From NCBI GenBank assembly GCA_001766655.1, contig MJCC01000003.1:1192480-1256479 (forward strand): a DNA stretch of 64,000 nucleotides. The letters run 5' to 3'. The translations under genes were made by a program, and so were the position numbers. Shown piece after piece: positions 20,201 through 29,258 of this stretch. The notes beneath the pieces were generated by a model. It was not told where the DNA came from. It did no database searches and saw only the letters and a list, made by a program, of their open reading frames with translations. How positions within the stretch are numbered: the stretch's first letter is position 1; each line of letters opens with the position of its first letter. Source of the DNA: Phytomonas francai. Lineage: Eukaryota > Euglenozoa > Kinetoplastea > Trypanosomatida > Trypanosomatidae.

Positions 20201-20569
20201 ATGGAACTGCCATGCCCGCGGTGCGCACACTTTGAGGAGCATCGCCGGCTGCGCCAGGCGATGTGCTTCGCTCGGCGCGGCAGGATCCTACCCCTTTCTC
20301 TGGTTCATCAGGACATTGTGCGCAGCTGGAATAAGCACCTCTTGCTGGGGTATTCTAGATACGTTGTTGACGACAGACAGTCGACAGAGGACAGGAAACG
20401 GACGACGGGGGGTAAGTACATCCCCATACGCTACTTTCAAATGCGCAGTCCAGGAGAACGCGCGCGCTACGCGCGTCGGGCACGTTTCGGCGCTGCCTTC
20501 CAGTTTCCATCGAAAAGGTTTTCACCTAGAATTTACCGAGAAAGGGACTTTCCTTTGGCGCTTCACTAG
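14282..20569 (+). CDS. Very large kinetoplastid-type protein of unknown function (2095 aa)
   Basis: I do not recognise this gene. Most of the protein is hydrophilic and Ser/Thr/Glu-rich, probably disordered. Short ordered or helical segments occur near residues 297-345 (YREVLEKEHSKLISLLGR...), 375-480, 755-810 (YDLKKLYKEYDYHHLIEDR) and 1500-1560. The last 220 residues look folded and conserved: a basic helical stretch (FVSYTRRMWILKQKE, IHILDRQTGRQRGWIPYY), a CPRCAHFEEHRRLR motif with a single CxxC, and an Arg-rich tail (GERARYARRARFG). The stretch 17,730-17,990 is locally GC- and Gly-rich, unlike the rest. No transmembrane segment or catalytic motif is visible. A cytoskeletal or flagellar role would fit the size but nothing in the sequence proves it. 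Confidence 0.8.
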   Translation: MNTLISDEKLNMQPPDSGPSYLLSLPALDGGNCATAPISESPNVSRLLKLGKGLIKHPEQSPSRSFSLSHTLQERISLSESKMNAIHNINGSILKDTDVEHSLQTASLSIPANIKKRLPQLRRSMRKPKGNTFVVDDALDSSGQPFGTSAMKELDGSVGLLKSEKRLSQSQHALHSCGRSRPFVTPCNTYDSKGALDPENTSFSRVQQRLSNYTSTPVAAASSRFPIAMGTLQQKPISSRPLSASFEPSHKFNRGKSTSPDASTQRLIRVESKVSMTSVMMNEVKRQSRVSPYVRTNEERYREVLEKEHSKLISLLGRKFNLEKSIEAVLDAFETDMSHKRDTSSKLTNGKGDAPASISRLYSTSKGGVNRRRASVYLYRAEEIRKLNQINNAFLSNLVRDDFDMKSIYRLIESLESQLRSVCERAGMAVPEQVPLNKKWKNSIQTARSNFNDIRWQIESMDLGLNTDVDLPDDLTSACITEPLLGWYNFLSSEKGGSPLANHTPGHLQDISDTKQNLSPLIHSGERDRLALLSSAKPDHATAESGESEKVSGSILFTQTPDPSVVGFSLLEDSIVHDKVGILSLKLLGFMFDAIAAAQVADSLRSRGPLFPEAAEPRKSSGGDNFQPAFQMSTLCPQTNSFPEQSSEGSLLKIPSSTVSEAKIQNEPNVDTDTGATTTTTNKLPGFTDSGGGKKQSTRLGDSLQPLYLNSSSNRDDRNDDISLERLRSGVAVSMSSGVKKPISHATTLRPDLIYDLKKLYKEYDYHHLIEDRRLLKKALSAGRNADGEAYIAELDEKIRRAKMLAMENQKSMEPDEEASEISNIIDLMRGIGTTSSAYHSSVTSRELNCVSSPHPRSQSTTPIGQIYGLDNCQEDNQTTQEKYPLDLKQTKSGRSLYSTETSDTPEEDTESRGEQGGTKVSPYPSPMDELLQDHEQILLSTQIPCGLAFTITRKLLPDSAPPISKKSKNKKRAKIHSKTRQSSDRNSSEDTTQALCVRIRNENRSSPCEATIQLNTEKLVNLTLLPLGDFNDLKTDGVFKVLLEPGETKTLALLDSIDKNKHFEFDEAFFLTGDIVSRLDKFNSLHPLSSGRKSDSFSIFSNDIKIPLSSPSTKKELNKGTQRCLSKMNKVSATTKVRRASRKPASSGVHEVLVPSLKPTNEAEEEATRLMSGEDSKKGATLRPVPGLEQAPLGVGSPDGGGDGAALGLLGSFPHEGIVDDLLQPREVVDWGIPHEDPEKEAIENNMVLLSILQTQAESEAEHSLSSESKPYELNGVEVVLQGLSLSGNDPLKDLHTAEAVVAGIVQRIAEDVRAEGDEELSRLDTTQNAARDALSVVDGMAQFKSHTNDIDAAQDFQVPQVKLEDAHMRYPVLPESLTPTSPSPSRVLSPFSATHRMEGDAEPHGPLCAVLVNDSFSEQTTTTPGEAMLTSFDAETVAVLDSTSLFSGDKKVKSKRKVQRQGYLRPLKGSESSRRPRTSRRIMQLKVYGMGSPRTQEVIPRRSRISTEKELYEFNKDLNDEEMQHQLTSALKEISKNAPEAFVSRSEATGKLNVLMPSNLMSDPSQLSNLLGPNNRVDHVDDPSNLISKAEMRIQTPGAVHDSSKIREEGPKANKPAATNACSAYVANILNMAKSSPSNQRPVSSKTIKKSIDIGVNDVLTFSDASLVMQSTSTMENIKEETHLLYMQDPVRYNAVVDEFMGLVASELQESPELPDSSGNKDPNIGGFLTDNMKLLIKKFMNQKIPKDGILPAEPLGESNFPSELLLDQNTSLQKSNRTSVSKQDSLRRRSSCTQGINLVPVLPSALATEAPLSSTNSRMRGGAIKYDDSHTSAHDGGLVAPPFGLPSLKQEAKTEYVEQELQPSSKIHSINDSASEIQRLLYEQFKAKLILSIFVSYTRRMWILKQKEASNNTFQMITKTMSRTTQVAWEFEKHRVLELKKLIHILDRQTGRQRGWIPYYTNNNVLVKQGMELPCPRCAHFEEHRRLRQAMCFARRGRILPLSLVHQDIVRSWNKHLLLGYSRYVVDDRQSTEDRKRTTGGKYIPIRYFQMRSPGERARYARRARFGAAFQFPSKRFSPRIYRERDFPLALH

Positions 20570-22289
20570 TTGTCTTTTACCGTCAGAAAATGGTTCGGTT
20601 TCTTTCATTTTTTTCTTAGAACAAGCAACATTTTCCAGCGATTGCTAATTCAGTCTGCGGTATTCGTATTCTCTGTCATGTAGAGGTTGCATTTAATCCT
20701 TAAGGAAGACATTTTCTTTTTGCTGTATATAAATCACGTGTGCTAGCGTTTTCCCTCTCTGTACATATATCCTTATAGGCGAATGTTTATTTGCTTTTTA
20801 AATTCTTCTTATGCACTATAAAAAAAACTTAGGCTAGCCTTTTTCTTCAATGCATCATTTATAATGTATCGAATTACCTCTATCTTATGATGTATTGCAA
20901 GCTATTTCCCATTTATTACTTCCTATATAGTATATATGGATATGTGGGATTTGTGAAATGTAATTAATTTGGTAAGTCTTCTTTTTTTTCTTACTATAAA
21001 TCAATTATCGATGTTGTTATCGAATTCGTCTTTTTCAGAAACTGTTACACGCAATTCCCAGCATCATAGTATGCTATTTAAAAGAAATGTATCGAATGTG
21101 AGGCACTCTAACAATCTAAAAAAAGACAAAAACATCATTTTTATTTTACCCCTTTCGAATGGAATTACAGAGAGTTTGGCTTTTATAAAAACAACAACAG
21201 AACTGAAGGATACATGGCCTTTATTAGATGAGGTATCCCTTTTGAAAATCTGTCGTGGCTAACCTCGTATCGCTTATTCGATAGGAAACGCCTTTGGGCT
21301 ATCGAGAGCACCTTCCGTGAAACAAGTTCATAAAGCCTCTATGCTAACATCTTTGTAATTAAAGCAAACTGCGCAACCACTATTTATCATGTTTCGAAAC
21401 CCAATGCAAACCAATTAAGACCACACGAGTCACATATCAGGCCTTAACTTCTTGAACAGGCATTCTTCCTTTCTTTTGTTGAAGAAAGCATAATTGAATG
21501 AATTTAAGCCGTTTTCCCGCATGTGGTATGAATGCCTATAATAGTCTAACAGTGCGGTAAAAGCTCAAGTATTGCAAGTAGATGTAGTGCGTGACAAGAT
21601 AATACAGCATCAAAAAATCAAAAGAAGTTAATTTAAATGGCCAACTTCAAACACTTTCTTTTCATTCAGAAATAGGGAATACACAATAGCGGTATATACG
21701 CTTTCCTTTTTCCCCAATTTTCTTATTCCTTTGAAAAAAAAATTGCAGTGGGATAGAGTGGTCTGATTTCACTAAATGAAAGAAGGATAGTTTCTTTCAC
21801 TGCTTTATGATCCACACACATATTCCTCGGATTAATAGGAGTAAGAAATATTTTCAAAGAGAAGGATAGGTAATGCAATATTTTTACTTTTTTCTTCTCA
21901 ACCTTCACATACTTTTACATATTTCATCATCATTCATGGTCGAAAACAATAAAGAAGGACTAAGACATATGAAGAATCAATGATGCAATGAATCTGCAGT
22001 AAAGCGTTTGAGTCTTAGTCGTTGAAAGTTGTTCCGATGAGGATGGAATGAAATTGTGTTCAACGTTCGTTTTTCTGGAATTATTATTTTGGAACGCTGC
22101 TCATCTCGATGCTTACTATTCTCAATATTGCTAGATTCTATTTTAAATTTTACAAGGATAGTAAACCTAAAAGCAAAGTTCGCCTCAAAAGGTTTCAAGG
22201 TTGTTTCCTTTTTAGAGTTTGTTGCGGCCCAGTCTTTTTTTAAACGAAGAGGAATACTGCTAACCATAAACGGATAAAGAAGTTGGGAC
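20570..22289. other. Long AT-rich intergenic spacer
   Basis: About 1.7 kb with no convincing gene. An 82-codon ATG ORF at 21,011-21,262 (+) is AT-driven and not called. A pyrimidine tract plus AG at 22,201-22,215 is a plausible acceptor for the kinase gene. Confidence 0.5.
22201..22215 (+). promoter_or_regulatory. Putative spliced-leader acceptor for the PX-kinase gene
   Basis: TTGTTTCCTTTTTAG, with AG at 22,214-22,215. The first ATG after it is the chosen start at 22,290. Confidence 0.45.
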
Positions 22290-25200
22290 ATGTTTGCAAG
22301 ACTTTTTGGCCGAGATTCAGCAAGAAGTCTGTCTTCAGGGATCGGAACGAGCGGCAATTGCCACCCGCAAGCTCAATCACAATCTACAGGGCTGGACTCG
22401 AATAATGCTGTCACGCAATCTCCTTCTCTACAGCCACAATGTGAGGAACAATTAGGCATTGTCGAAGACATGAGCGAGCTTGACAAATTGGCTAAGCGTT
22501 CCCATGTTTCCATTATTATCCCACGCTATCGTGTGAATGGCAGCTATATAGAGTACATCATTGAATGTACTCAGGGCCAGAAGTTATGGCATGTTTATCG
22601 ACGCTATCATCAATTTAAAGTGCTGGATCAGTCCCTTAGACAGCTCTGCACACGAGGAACTCCCAATCATGGCGACTACGGCGTCCTTCCGGTCCTTCCA
22701 GTAAGCCATTGGATGGAGGTAACTAACCAATCCACCCAACTTGTAGAGAAGCGTCGACGGTATTTAGAAATCTACCTGCAGCAGCTCTTGGTACCAGGTA
22801 ATTTATTCATTGTGGCCCGTACTCCGCTCTACGTCTTTTTACACGAGGGTGAAGTTGTTTGTGAGATGGGAATGCGCGCTATTCAGCCTCTAATCGGCTT
22901 TAGTTCTGAAGCAGTCGAAGTCGAAAGCGAACTTTGTACAAGCACCGATGGTAGTGACGATTCGCATACAAAATGGAATGAAGCAGCTAGTAATCAGGTA
23001 ATGAATCCCGCATGTACACCCCTCCATGATCTCTGCCATTCCTCGCAACTGCGAGCAGCAGAACCCCCTTCCACGAATAATGCGTCGTCAGATGAGACGA
23101 AGACAAAAATCCCTATTACACCCCTCCCCATGCTTCCACCGCCACTATGCTCTGTTTCTGTTTTACCACTGTGTGCAGGTTCAGCGCAAGACAAGGTCGA
23201 ACTCGACGTATTGCACGCTAATCAGGAATTCCAGGAACAGCGGAGGGGACAGTCTTCTATCGACGAGGGTGGCATTGCGTCTAGCTCTCTTTCAAGATCG
23301 AGTAAGATACATGTATCTGAAGACAAAGCTGAAACTCTCCGACAGTCTACATTTTTATCTTCTTCTCTGGTGCAGAATCCATTGCAAGCGGGCACATTAG
23401 CGACTCCAAGAAACAGTAATAACACACACAGATCTTTTAAATCATCACTTGTACCACTATGCTTGGACGTAGCACTACCAAACGTGGCGCCAATATCCTC
23501 ATCATATGCTATTTTTTCGTGGGGTAATGAAGATGCTCGTTCGAAAAGCGACAATTCAGGTTCTACTTCTCCCTTTTTTCACACAGTCAGTTACCAAGGC
23601 GCTGAGCTAGGAAATGAGGAGGATAAGCAACTTTCGCCTTCGCCTCTGAGCTGTCGCTCATGTCATCGAGAGTTCTCCTCAGAGCTTTTCCCACACCGGT
23701 GTTTCTTTTGTCATATCCACTTTTGTTTTCGTTGTTTATGGAAGATTTCGCTACGCCCTTTTCAGTTGTTTCTCCCCCCTTCCCCCAATGCAGAACCTAA
23801 CCAAAACGCCCTCTCTGACACCGAAAACGACACAACTAAAGTTGAGGAAGCTGACGAAGGGGAGAAGAAGAGGGTTGTCAATGCATGCGTGCAGTGTACT
23901 GAGCATTACAAGCGACGTCTTTTGCACCATAGTCAGACCACTGACGCTGTCCATGCAGCTCCCGATGTGCAGGCTGCCTCAGAGTCACCTCCAATGCCTA
24001 GTGCCAATCACGAGGGTGACTCAAAACAACCCATGGACCCTGAGACATTAACCTCGGGGAGTGACAAGGGACTTCCAACAGGGGTGGGGCTACATGACTT
24101 TCAGCTCATTACGCTCCTTGGGCACGGCTCGTTTGGCCGTGTCATTAAGGTACGGCTTCTTTCCACTGGAGCAATTTATGCAATGAAAGTGCTGAACAAG
24201 TCCTTAGCCCACCAGCGCTCTATGGACTCTTATATTAAAGAGGAGAGCTCTATTCTTACGATGCTGCCAGCCCATCCTTACATCGTTAATTGCCACTTTG
24301 CCTTCCAAACAAACTATTATATAATTTTTATCTTGGATTATCTTCCTGGTGGTGAGCTATACGACATCATGTATCACCGTTGTCGTCTGACGCACTCAGC
24401 GGTACAACTGTATATGGCGGAGCTTGTGCTTGCAATCGAGCACATCCACAACCACGATGTTGTGCATCGTGATATCAAGCCTGAAAATATCCTTCTCGAT
24501 GCGGAGGGACATCTACGACTCAACGACTTTGGTCTTGCGCACGCGAACTTCTCTCAATACACTCAGCGAAGTTTTGTGGGTAGTGCGGAGTATGTCGCGC
24601 CGGAGATGATTCGTTGTGAGAAGCAAACCCCTGCCCTGGATTGGTGGAACCTCGGGGTGCTGTTTTATGAGATGCTCCGGGGTTATACCCCTTTCCATGC
24701 TAAAAACAACAACGAGGTATACGAAAATATCCTTCATAAGGAACTTGATTTATCTGATCAATACTTCTTTACGCCAGAGGCTGCATCGTTAATTCAAAAC
24801 CTGTTGACCCGAGACGCCAAGGTACGGCTGCAACACGTAAAGTCGATCAAGGAACATCCCTATTTCTCTGGGATCAATTGGGATCCTCTATTGCGTCGCG
24901 AGGTGCCTGCTCCGTTTGTGCCTGAGATCCTGAACAACAACACCCGCTATTTCAAACGAGACTTCACTGCTGAGTGGGCAGTTCTGCCAGATCCGACTAG
25001 CCGCTCAAGCAGCTCAATTGAGATCCTAAGGCAATGCTTCGATAATTTCCCTTACGTTAAGGATAACTTTGCTTTATGTAGCAGCGATCCACACAACGGG
25101 TTTAGTACTACGACACAGATATCCCCCACTCCTGGTTTCCAGCTCCAACCCTTGTGCCGGAATCCGACAACTGTAGTTATCAACACACCGGAAGTATTCA

Positions 25201-25805
25201 ACCGAGAGCTCTGCAGGGAGCAGCTTGTGGGGATGTGGCGCGTGGTCAAGGTCGAAACTCATGACCTTAATGGACGAATTATTTACCCATGGGGAGGCGA
25301 CGTTGTGGGGTACTTGATATATACCTCTACTCAACATTTTTCTATGCAACTCGCGCCTCGGTCACGCCGGTGCTTGCGTCATTCCCACCACCCACGCAAC
25401 GTGCCATGTGAGGAGCTTTATGATGTGTATTGCTCCTATGTGGCCCAGTTTGGGCGCTACGAGATCGACGAAGGAAAGCCCTGGTGTGGGAAACTTCGCC
25501 ACCACATCGAGGGCAGTTTATGCCCCAATCTGGCGGGGCACTCGGTTGTGATGGGGTTGGACTTGTATGTCTCATCCCCGCTCGATGCCCCCAGTGTGAA
25601 CAAGGCAGCTGATCAAAATTTCACAGTACCACTCCATTCATCATCAGTACAAATGGCTAATGATGCAAAACACCACATCACTGAAGAGCCCAGGGTATCG
25701 TCTGGACGCTTGCTACTCGCACTAAGCACCATGCTGCATTACGTGCCCGGAAAGCCATTCAAGGCGCAAACAATTATTACCTGGGAAAAGTTAGATGTAG
25801 CTTAG
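22290..25805 (+). CDS. ZFK-like PX/FYVE-like AGC protein kinase with C-terminal lipocalin-like domain (1171 aa)
   Basis: Four regions can be read in order. A PX phosphoinositide-binding domain spans about 72-200 (YIIECTQGQKLWHVYRRYHQF, later EKRRRYLEIYLQQLL). A Cys-rich FYVE-related finger at 453-483 has CRSC and HRCFFCHIHFCFRC, with a further CVQC near 533. An apparently active AGC kinase spans about 602-860: GHGSFGRV loop, AMKVL lysine near 631, HRDIKPEN near 726, DFG near 746, YVAPEM. The last 190 residues (from LVGMWRVVKVE near 980) resemble the lipocalin-like domain PF13924: GDVVGYLIYT, YVAQFGRYEID, HHIEGSL. PX plus FYVE-like plus AGC kinase is the architecture of Trypanosoma brucei ZFK, reported to slow differentiation. 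The lipocalin-like end is unusual for a kinase. Activity inferred from intact catalytic motifs. Confidence 0.87.
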   Translation: MFARLFGRDSARSLSSGIGTSGNCHPQAQSQSTGLDSNNAVTQSPSLQPQCEEQLGIVEDMSELDKLAKRSHVSIIIPRYRVNGSYIEYIIECTQGQKLWHVYRRYHQFKVLDQSLRQLCTRGTPNHGDYGVLPVLPVSHWMEVTNQSTQLVEKRRRYLEIYLQQLLVPGNLFIVARTPLYVFLHEGEVVCEMGMRAIQPLIGFSSEAVEVESELCTSTDGSDDSHTKWNEAASNQVMNPACTPLHDLCHSSQLRAAEPPSTNNASSDETKTKIPITPLPMLPPPLCSVSVLPLCAGSAQDKVELDVLHANQEFQEQRRGQSSIDEGGIASSSLSRSSKIHVSEDKAETLRQSTFLSSSLVQNPLQAGTLATPRNSNNTHRSFKSSLVPLCLDVALPNVAPISSSYAIFSWGNEDARSKSDNSGSTSPFFHTVSYQGAELGNEEDKQLSPSPLSCRSCHREFSSELFPHRCFFCHIHFCFRCLWKISLRPFQLFLPPSPNAEPNQNALSDTENDTTKVEEADEGEKKRVVNACVQCTEHYKRRLLHHSQTTDAVHAAPDVQAASESPPMPSANHEGDSKQPMDPETLTSGSDKGLPTGVGLHDFQLITLLGHGSFGRVIKVRLLSTGAIYAMKVLNKSLAHQRSMDSYIKEESSILTMLPAHPYIVNCHFAFQTNYYIIFILDYLPGGELYDIMYHRCRLTHSAVQLYMAELVLAIEHIHNHDVVHRDIKPENILLDAEGHLRLNDFGLAHANFSQYTQRSFVGSAEYVAPEMIRCEKQTPALDWWNLGVLFYEMLRGYTPFHAKNNNEVYENILHKELDLSDQYFFTPEAASLIQNLLTRDAKVRLQHVKSIKEHPYFSGINWDPLLRREVPAPFVPEILNNNTRYFKRDFTAEWAVLPDPTSRSSSSIEILRQCFDNFPYVKDNFALCSSDPHNGFSTTTQISPTPGFQLQPLCRNPTTVVINTPEVFNRELCREQLVGMWRVVKVETHDLNGRIIYPWGGDVVGYLIYTSTQHFSMQLAPRSRRCLRHSHHPRNVPCEELYDVYCSYVAQFGRYEIDEGKPWCGKLRHHIEGSLCPNLAGHSVVMGLDLYVSSPLDAPSVNKAADQNFTVPLHSSSVQMANDAKHHITEEPRVSSGRLLLALSTMLHYVPGKPFKAQTIITWEKLDVA

Positions 25806-26523
25806 CCTCTTGTTCAGTGAAGGCTTTTCCTATAGTGGTATCGAGACACAAATGGTGACACTGTTGAAATTATCTGTTGTTTCTATAATGTCAAAATGTA
25901 AACTTCACACGGAAAGGCTCTTTCTCCTTCCCCATAATAAGCCTAATACATATCTATTTGAGTTGCTTTTAAACGCATTTTTGAAGGAGAATACTCTTTT
26001 AAAAAAATCGTAGGAATATATATTTGAGCCTTAATTTTTCTTCCCCTCTCTTCCTTCAATGCGATGCTGAATTGCGCTATTCTTTTTTTTTCTTCTTGTT
26101 TCCATTAGTGATAGTGGCATATCTTATATTTGGCGCGATCTACTAAGTTTAAAATACATAGTAAGAACAAACATCTAAACAAATCGGTACGTTACGGAAA
26201 GTGTGTAGGAGTGTTCTGGGAGTCAGATGCAAATACACTATTATTATTATTTCCATTACGGGCATTGATTGGTATATGGATGCTGGAAGGAAAAAAAGCC
26301 GATCACTTGAAATGATTAGTTTTGTCACAGTGTTGGAAAATTGCTTTATTGGTGGGCTTACCACGCTTTTTTATTTATTTCTTTTTTTTGCCTTTTTCTT
26401 TCAGATAAATCTTTTTTGCGGCATTGTGAACACCGCAATTTGTAAACTAGGGTGAATTCAATAAGTTATTTTTCTATAGTTGGCGCAATTCGATTGTACC
26501 ACTTATCTTGAATACGGTGAAAA
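25806..26523. other. Intergenic spacer with strong polypyrimidine tract
   Basis: No gene seen. The right part holds the pyrimidine tract and AG listed at 26,374-26,404. Confidence 0.55.
26374..26404 (+). promoter_or_regulatory. Polypyrimidine tract and putative spliced-leader acceptor
   Basis: A long T/C-rich run ends in CAG at 26,402-26,404. No ATG occurs between it and the start at 26,524, which supports that start. Confidence 0.55.
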
Positions 26524-28695
26524 ATGCGATCTTTTCTTGATCGCTCCACTACTGGGGGAATCTCGTTTTTTGCCCACGGTCTTGGGGTTTCTCTGCTTTC
26601 CCGTGTTGAGCACACTTCACTGGTGCATTCGCGCTCAAGTTACGCGGTTTCAACATGTTTCCAGACTAGTGCGTTCTTCAAGAGTCACGCCCTCACGATC
26701 ATGACTTCATCGACGCGCAGATTACATACACACAACAGTGATTTTTCATCACACAAAGTGCTGTCCGATCCTAGTTTTCCATCAGCATCCGCTCATTCTG
26801 CGAATAGGATTCATCCAAGTATGAGCGCAAATATTTTACGAAAGAATCCTCAGTGTGAAGGGACGGAAATATCCACACCACACAATCTTAGCCCAGCCGC
26901 ACTACAAGAGGATTTAACCAAGCCATCTAAGGATGTGCCGTACACACCATCGGAGGTGTGTGCGCTTTTGCTATTGCTCCTACCAGAGTCAGCTGCTGGG
27001 GCCAAATCGATATCGGTTAAGACGGTTTTGCAGCAGTTCCCCACCGAAATGCGGGAGATGGTTCTGAAACACCCAGGTGGCCTAGCGTGCTATGTGAAGG
27101 ACCATTTTCCGCAAAGCATTGATGTTACTGCGGACGGCGCGGCGTTACTCCGAATGGCAAAATCGCCGCAGAGCGAAAGCTCAGATTCCCAAAATACCTT
27201 ACCCCAAAAGGTTACGAAGCCGATATCCCTGAGCCCACCCCCTCCTCCTCGGCCTAGCGCCACTTTGGCAGAGACAACACACCCCTTTTCGGATGCTGCT
27301 TCAGGATCAGCTGTGTTGGGTCAAAGCCCTCAGCCCAATACACTCACGAATGCAACTACGGCCACGCGACGCTTCCGCAGCACGGTTGAGGTACTCGACG
27401 CTTTAGTTGAGTACATCCCAACTTTTTTTGTTAGTGGCGAAGCGATCGCTTCAATGTTGCCCCCGGAAATCTTGGCGCTCTACACTGACACATCCCTTGT
27501 TTACTTCTTGAAACGTTTCAAACACTACTTGGATGTTCGAACGACCTTTGGGCAGACAAAAATTCGGCTAAAAGAGGACTTTCTGCATCCAAAGAGGGGG
27601 ATTGCAGACGCTCGTTACGCGACGGGAAGTGAGTCGGTGCGGGGAGCTGAAAGCCGGCGACGTCCACCACGGAATTCAGAGGCTAACCTTTTGCTAAGTC
27701 TCTTGCCACGAGTACCCAAGGAGTTTAGATCATTTGCCGAGGTGCTGCAGGAGATCTCGGATATTGTATCGCGTCACCCGGCCTTTGATCCACGGCTTGG
27801 GGTGATGGGCCTCTTAGAGAAGTACCCAGAGTATTTTCAGGTGGCCGAGGGTAAGCTGCGGGTGCGTCCTTATTCGGTAGCTCCTAACGCATTGGATGAG
27901 CTCGACGGCGCCTCTTCACCTTTTCCACTGGCCTTTGCAAAGATGATGAAGCTCGTCGATTCTGTGGCGGAGGGTAAGTCCTATCATGACGATAACGATC
28001 GTGCATTAGCAAGTGTATCTACCAGCAAGCTTTACAGCATGTTATCAGACAGGGAAAGAAGTGATATCAGGGCTGCATGCCGTTCCTTTCTCAGATTTTT
28101 GAGGCTCCATGGCAAAGCTATTGTGGTGTCTTCCGATAACATGAGGGTATACAAGTTTAAGCCGGAGTACGAGCACTGCGCGGAAACATTGTTGAACACC
28201 CACTTGTCAGAAATGGAGCTGTCCCCCGATGATCCGGTGCTTGTCATTCCCGCCACGATGGACGAGAACACCAAGGCGGACTGGGTTCTCAGGGAGTTGT
28301 ACAACACACTACCTTTGATGCAGTGCGCAGAGTTGGAGGATTTGCTTGTTCTGGTTCCCGATGCGGTACGCGAGGCCCTGCCACGGGATATCAACGAACT
28401 GGTGTCCATGCTCTCAGAGTTTCCAGATTACTTCGACACGTGGCCGTACCCGGATGACCCATCAGTGGTGATTATCCAACGCGCAAAGGTTGGGATTCCT
28501 GTTTACGAAAAGGAGGAAATTATTAAAAAAGTGTTGCCATTGATACCTCAAGGGGGGATAAAGCTATCGACACTGAAAAGTCGTGCGCCGTTACCACTCC
28601 AACGCTACTTTTACCGATATGGTGTGAGTAAAACATTGGGCGAGATGGACCAGTTGTTTTCTATTACAAATGATTGCATCATTCGCGTCTCGTGA
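26524..28695 (+). CDS. Repeat-containing protein, possibly mitochondrial, unknown function (723 aa)
   Basis: I cannot name this gene. It contains about five related units of 65-75 residues, starting near 144, 288, 386, 585 and 664. Each has the pattern of a hydrophobic helix ending in L-x-P, then a second L-P or V-P element, then F/Y-P-x-x-F and a short beta-like V/I-x-V end (for example LLLSLLPRVPKEF and LLEKYPEYFQVAEGKLRV; LPLIPQGGIKLSTLKS and DQLFSITND). This layout suggests tandem winged-helix-like modules that may bind nucleic acid or protein. The N-terminus is rich in Arg, Ser and hydrophobics with few acids (MRSFLDRSTTGGISFF), compatible with a mitochondrial presequence. The start is the first ATG after a strong acceptor-like tract. 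A role in kinetoplast RNA metabolism is conceivable but unproven. Confidence 0.8.
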   Translation: MRSFLDRSTTGGISFFAHGLGVSLLSRVEHTSLVHSRSSYAVSTCFQTSAFFKSHALTIMTSSTRRLHTHNSDFSSHKVLSDPSFPSASAHSANRIHPSMSANILRKNPQCEGTEISTPHNLSPAALQEDLTKPSKDVPYTPSEVCALLLLLLPESAAGAKSISVKTVLQQFPTEMREMVLKHPGGLACYVKDHFPQSIDVTADGAALLRMAKSPQSESSDSQNTLPQKVTKPISLSPPPPPRPSATLAETTHPFSDAASGSAVLGQSPQPNTLTNATTATRRFRSTVEVLDALVEYIPTFFVSGEAIASMLPPEILALYTDTSLVYFLKRFKHYLDVRTTFGQTKIRLKEDFLHPKRGIADARYATGSESVRGAESRRRPPRNSEANLLLSLLPRVPKEFRSFAEVLQEISDIVSRHPAFDPRLGVMGLLEKYPEYFQVAEGKLRVRPYSVAPNALDELDGASSPFPLAFAKMMKLVDSVAEGKSYHDDNDRALASVSTSKLYSMLSDRERSDIRAACRSFLRFLRLHGKAIVVSSDNMRVYKFKPEYEHCAETLLNTHLSEMELSPDDPVLVIPATMDENTKADWVLRELYNTLPLMQCAELEDLLVLVPDAVREALPRDINELVSMLSEFPDYFDTWPYPDDPSVVIIQRAKVGIPVYEKEEIIKKVLPLIPQGGIKLSTLKSRAPLPLQRYFYRYGVSKTLGEMDQLFSITNDCIIRVS

Positions 28696-29258
28696 AGGCA
28701 AATCGCCGTAGCCAAACAGTATCTCCCGATGAAATGCACACCGAAAAAGGTTGAAGCGATCTATTTCAGTATTAAACACGAATAGTGTGCGGCACAGGCC
28801 TATAAAAAGAGTAAAAGGGATAGTCACAAAAAAAGAATATAAATAATGGATGCATAGCGTTGGATCTAGTAGAAATTTTCAAATCCAGCATTGCGTTTTC
28901 AAAGTCACATATTTTCTCATAAATAAAAAGGTAAAGTTGCTTTAAAAAAAAGAATAAATTTTAAAAATGAAAATAATGCCGAACTCTATCAGATTGCTTC
29001 GGTTTACAACTCCTTTGCATAGGGTTTTCGAGTTTACATGAAGATGGAATGCTTGTTTCCACTTTATTTTTCTACTTCAGCCGCTTTTTTCTTTCTTTAG
29101 AATCTTTTTTCCTCGTTCATTTATACTTTCTGGCTTTTGAAGTGTTTTGGTTGCGGTTCAACACAATTTATTTTCTTAGAAAATCGTTTTACTTACGAAT
29201 TAATAAATACCTTTATACATTTTTGTTCTCTTTTTGGTGGGATCGGGTGTAGTTTCAA
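28696..29258. other. AT-rich intergenic spacer
   Basis: No gene seen. T/C-rich stretches at about 29,055-29,100 end in AG; the next ATG is the pseudokinase start at 29,259. Confidence 0.5.

Noticed and set aside
21011..21262. 82-codon ORF in the spacer upstream of the kinase
   Set aside because: AT-driven residues and no acceptor-like support; listed only as spacer content.
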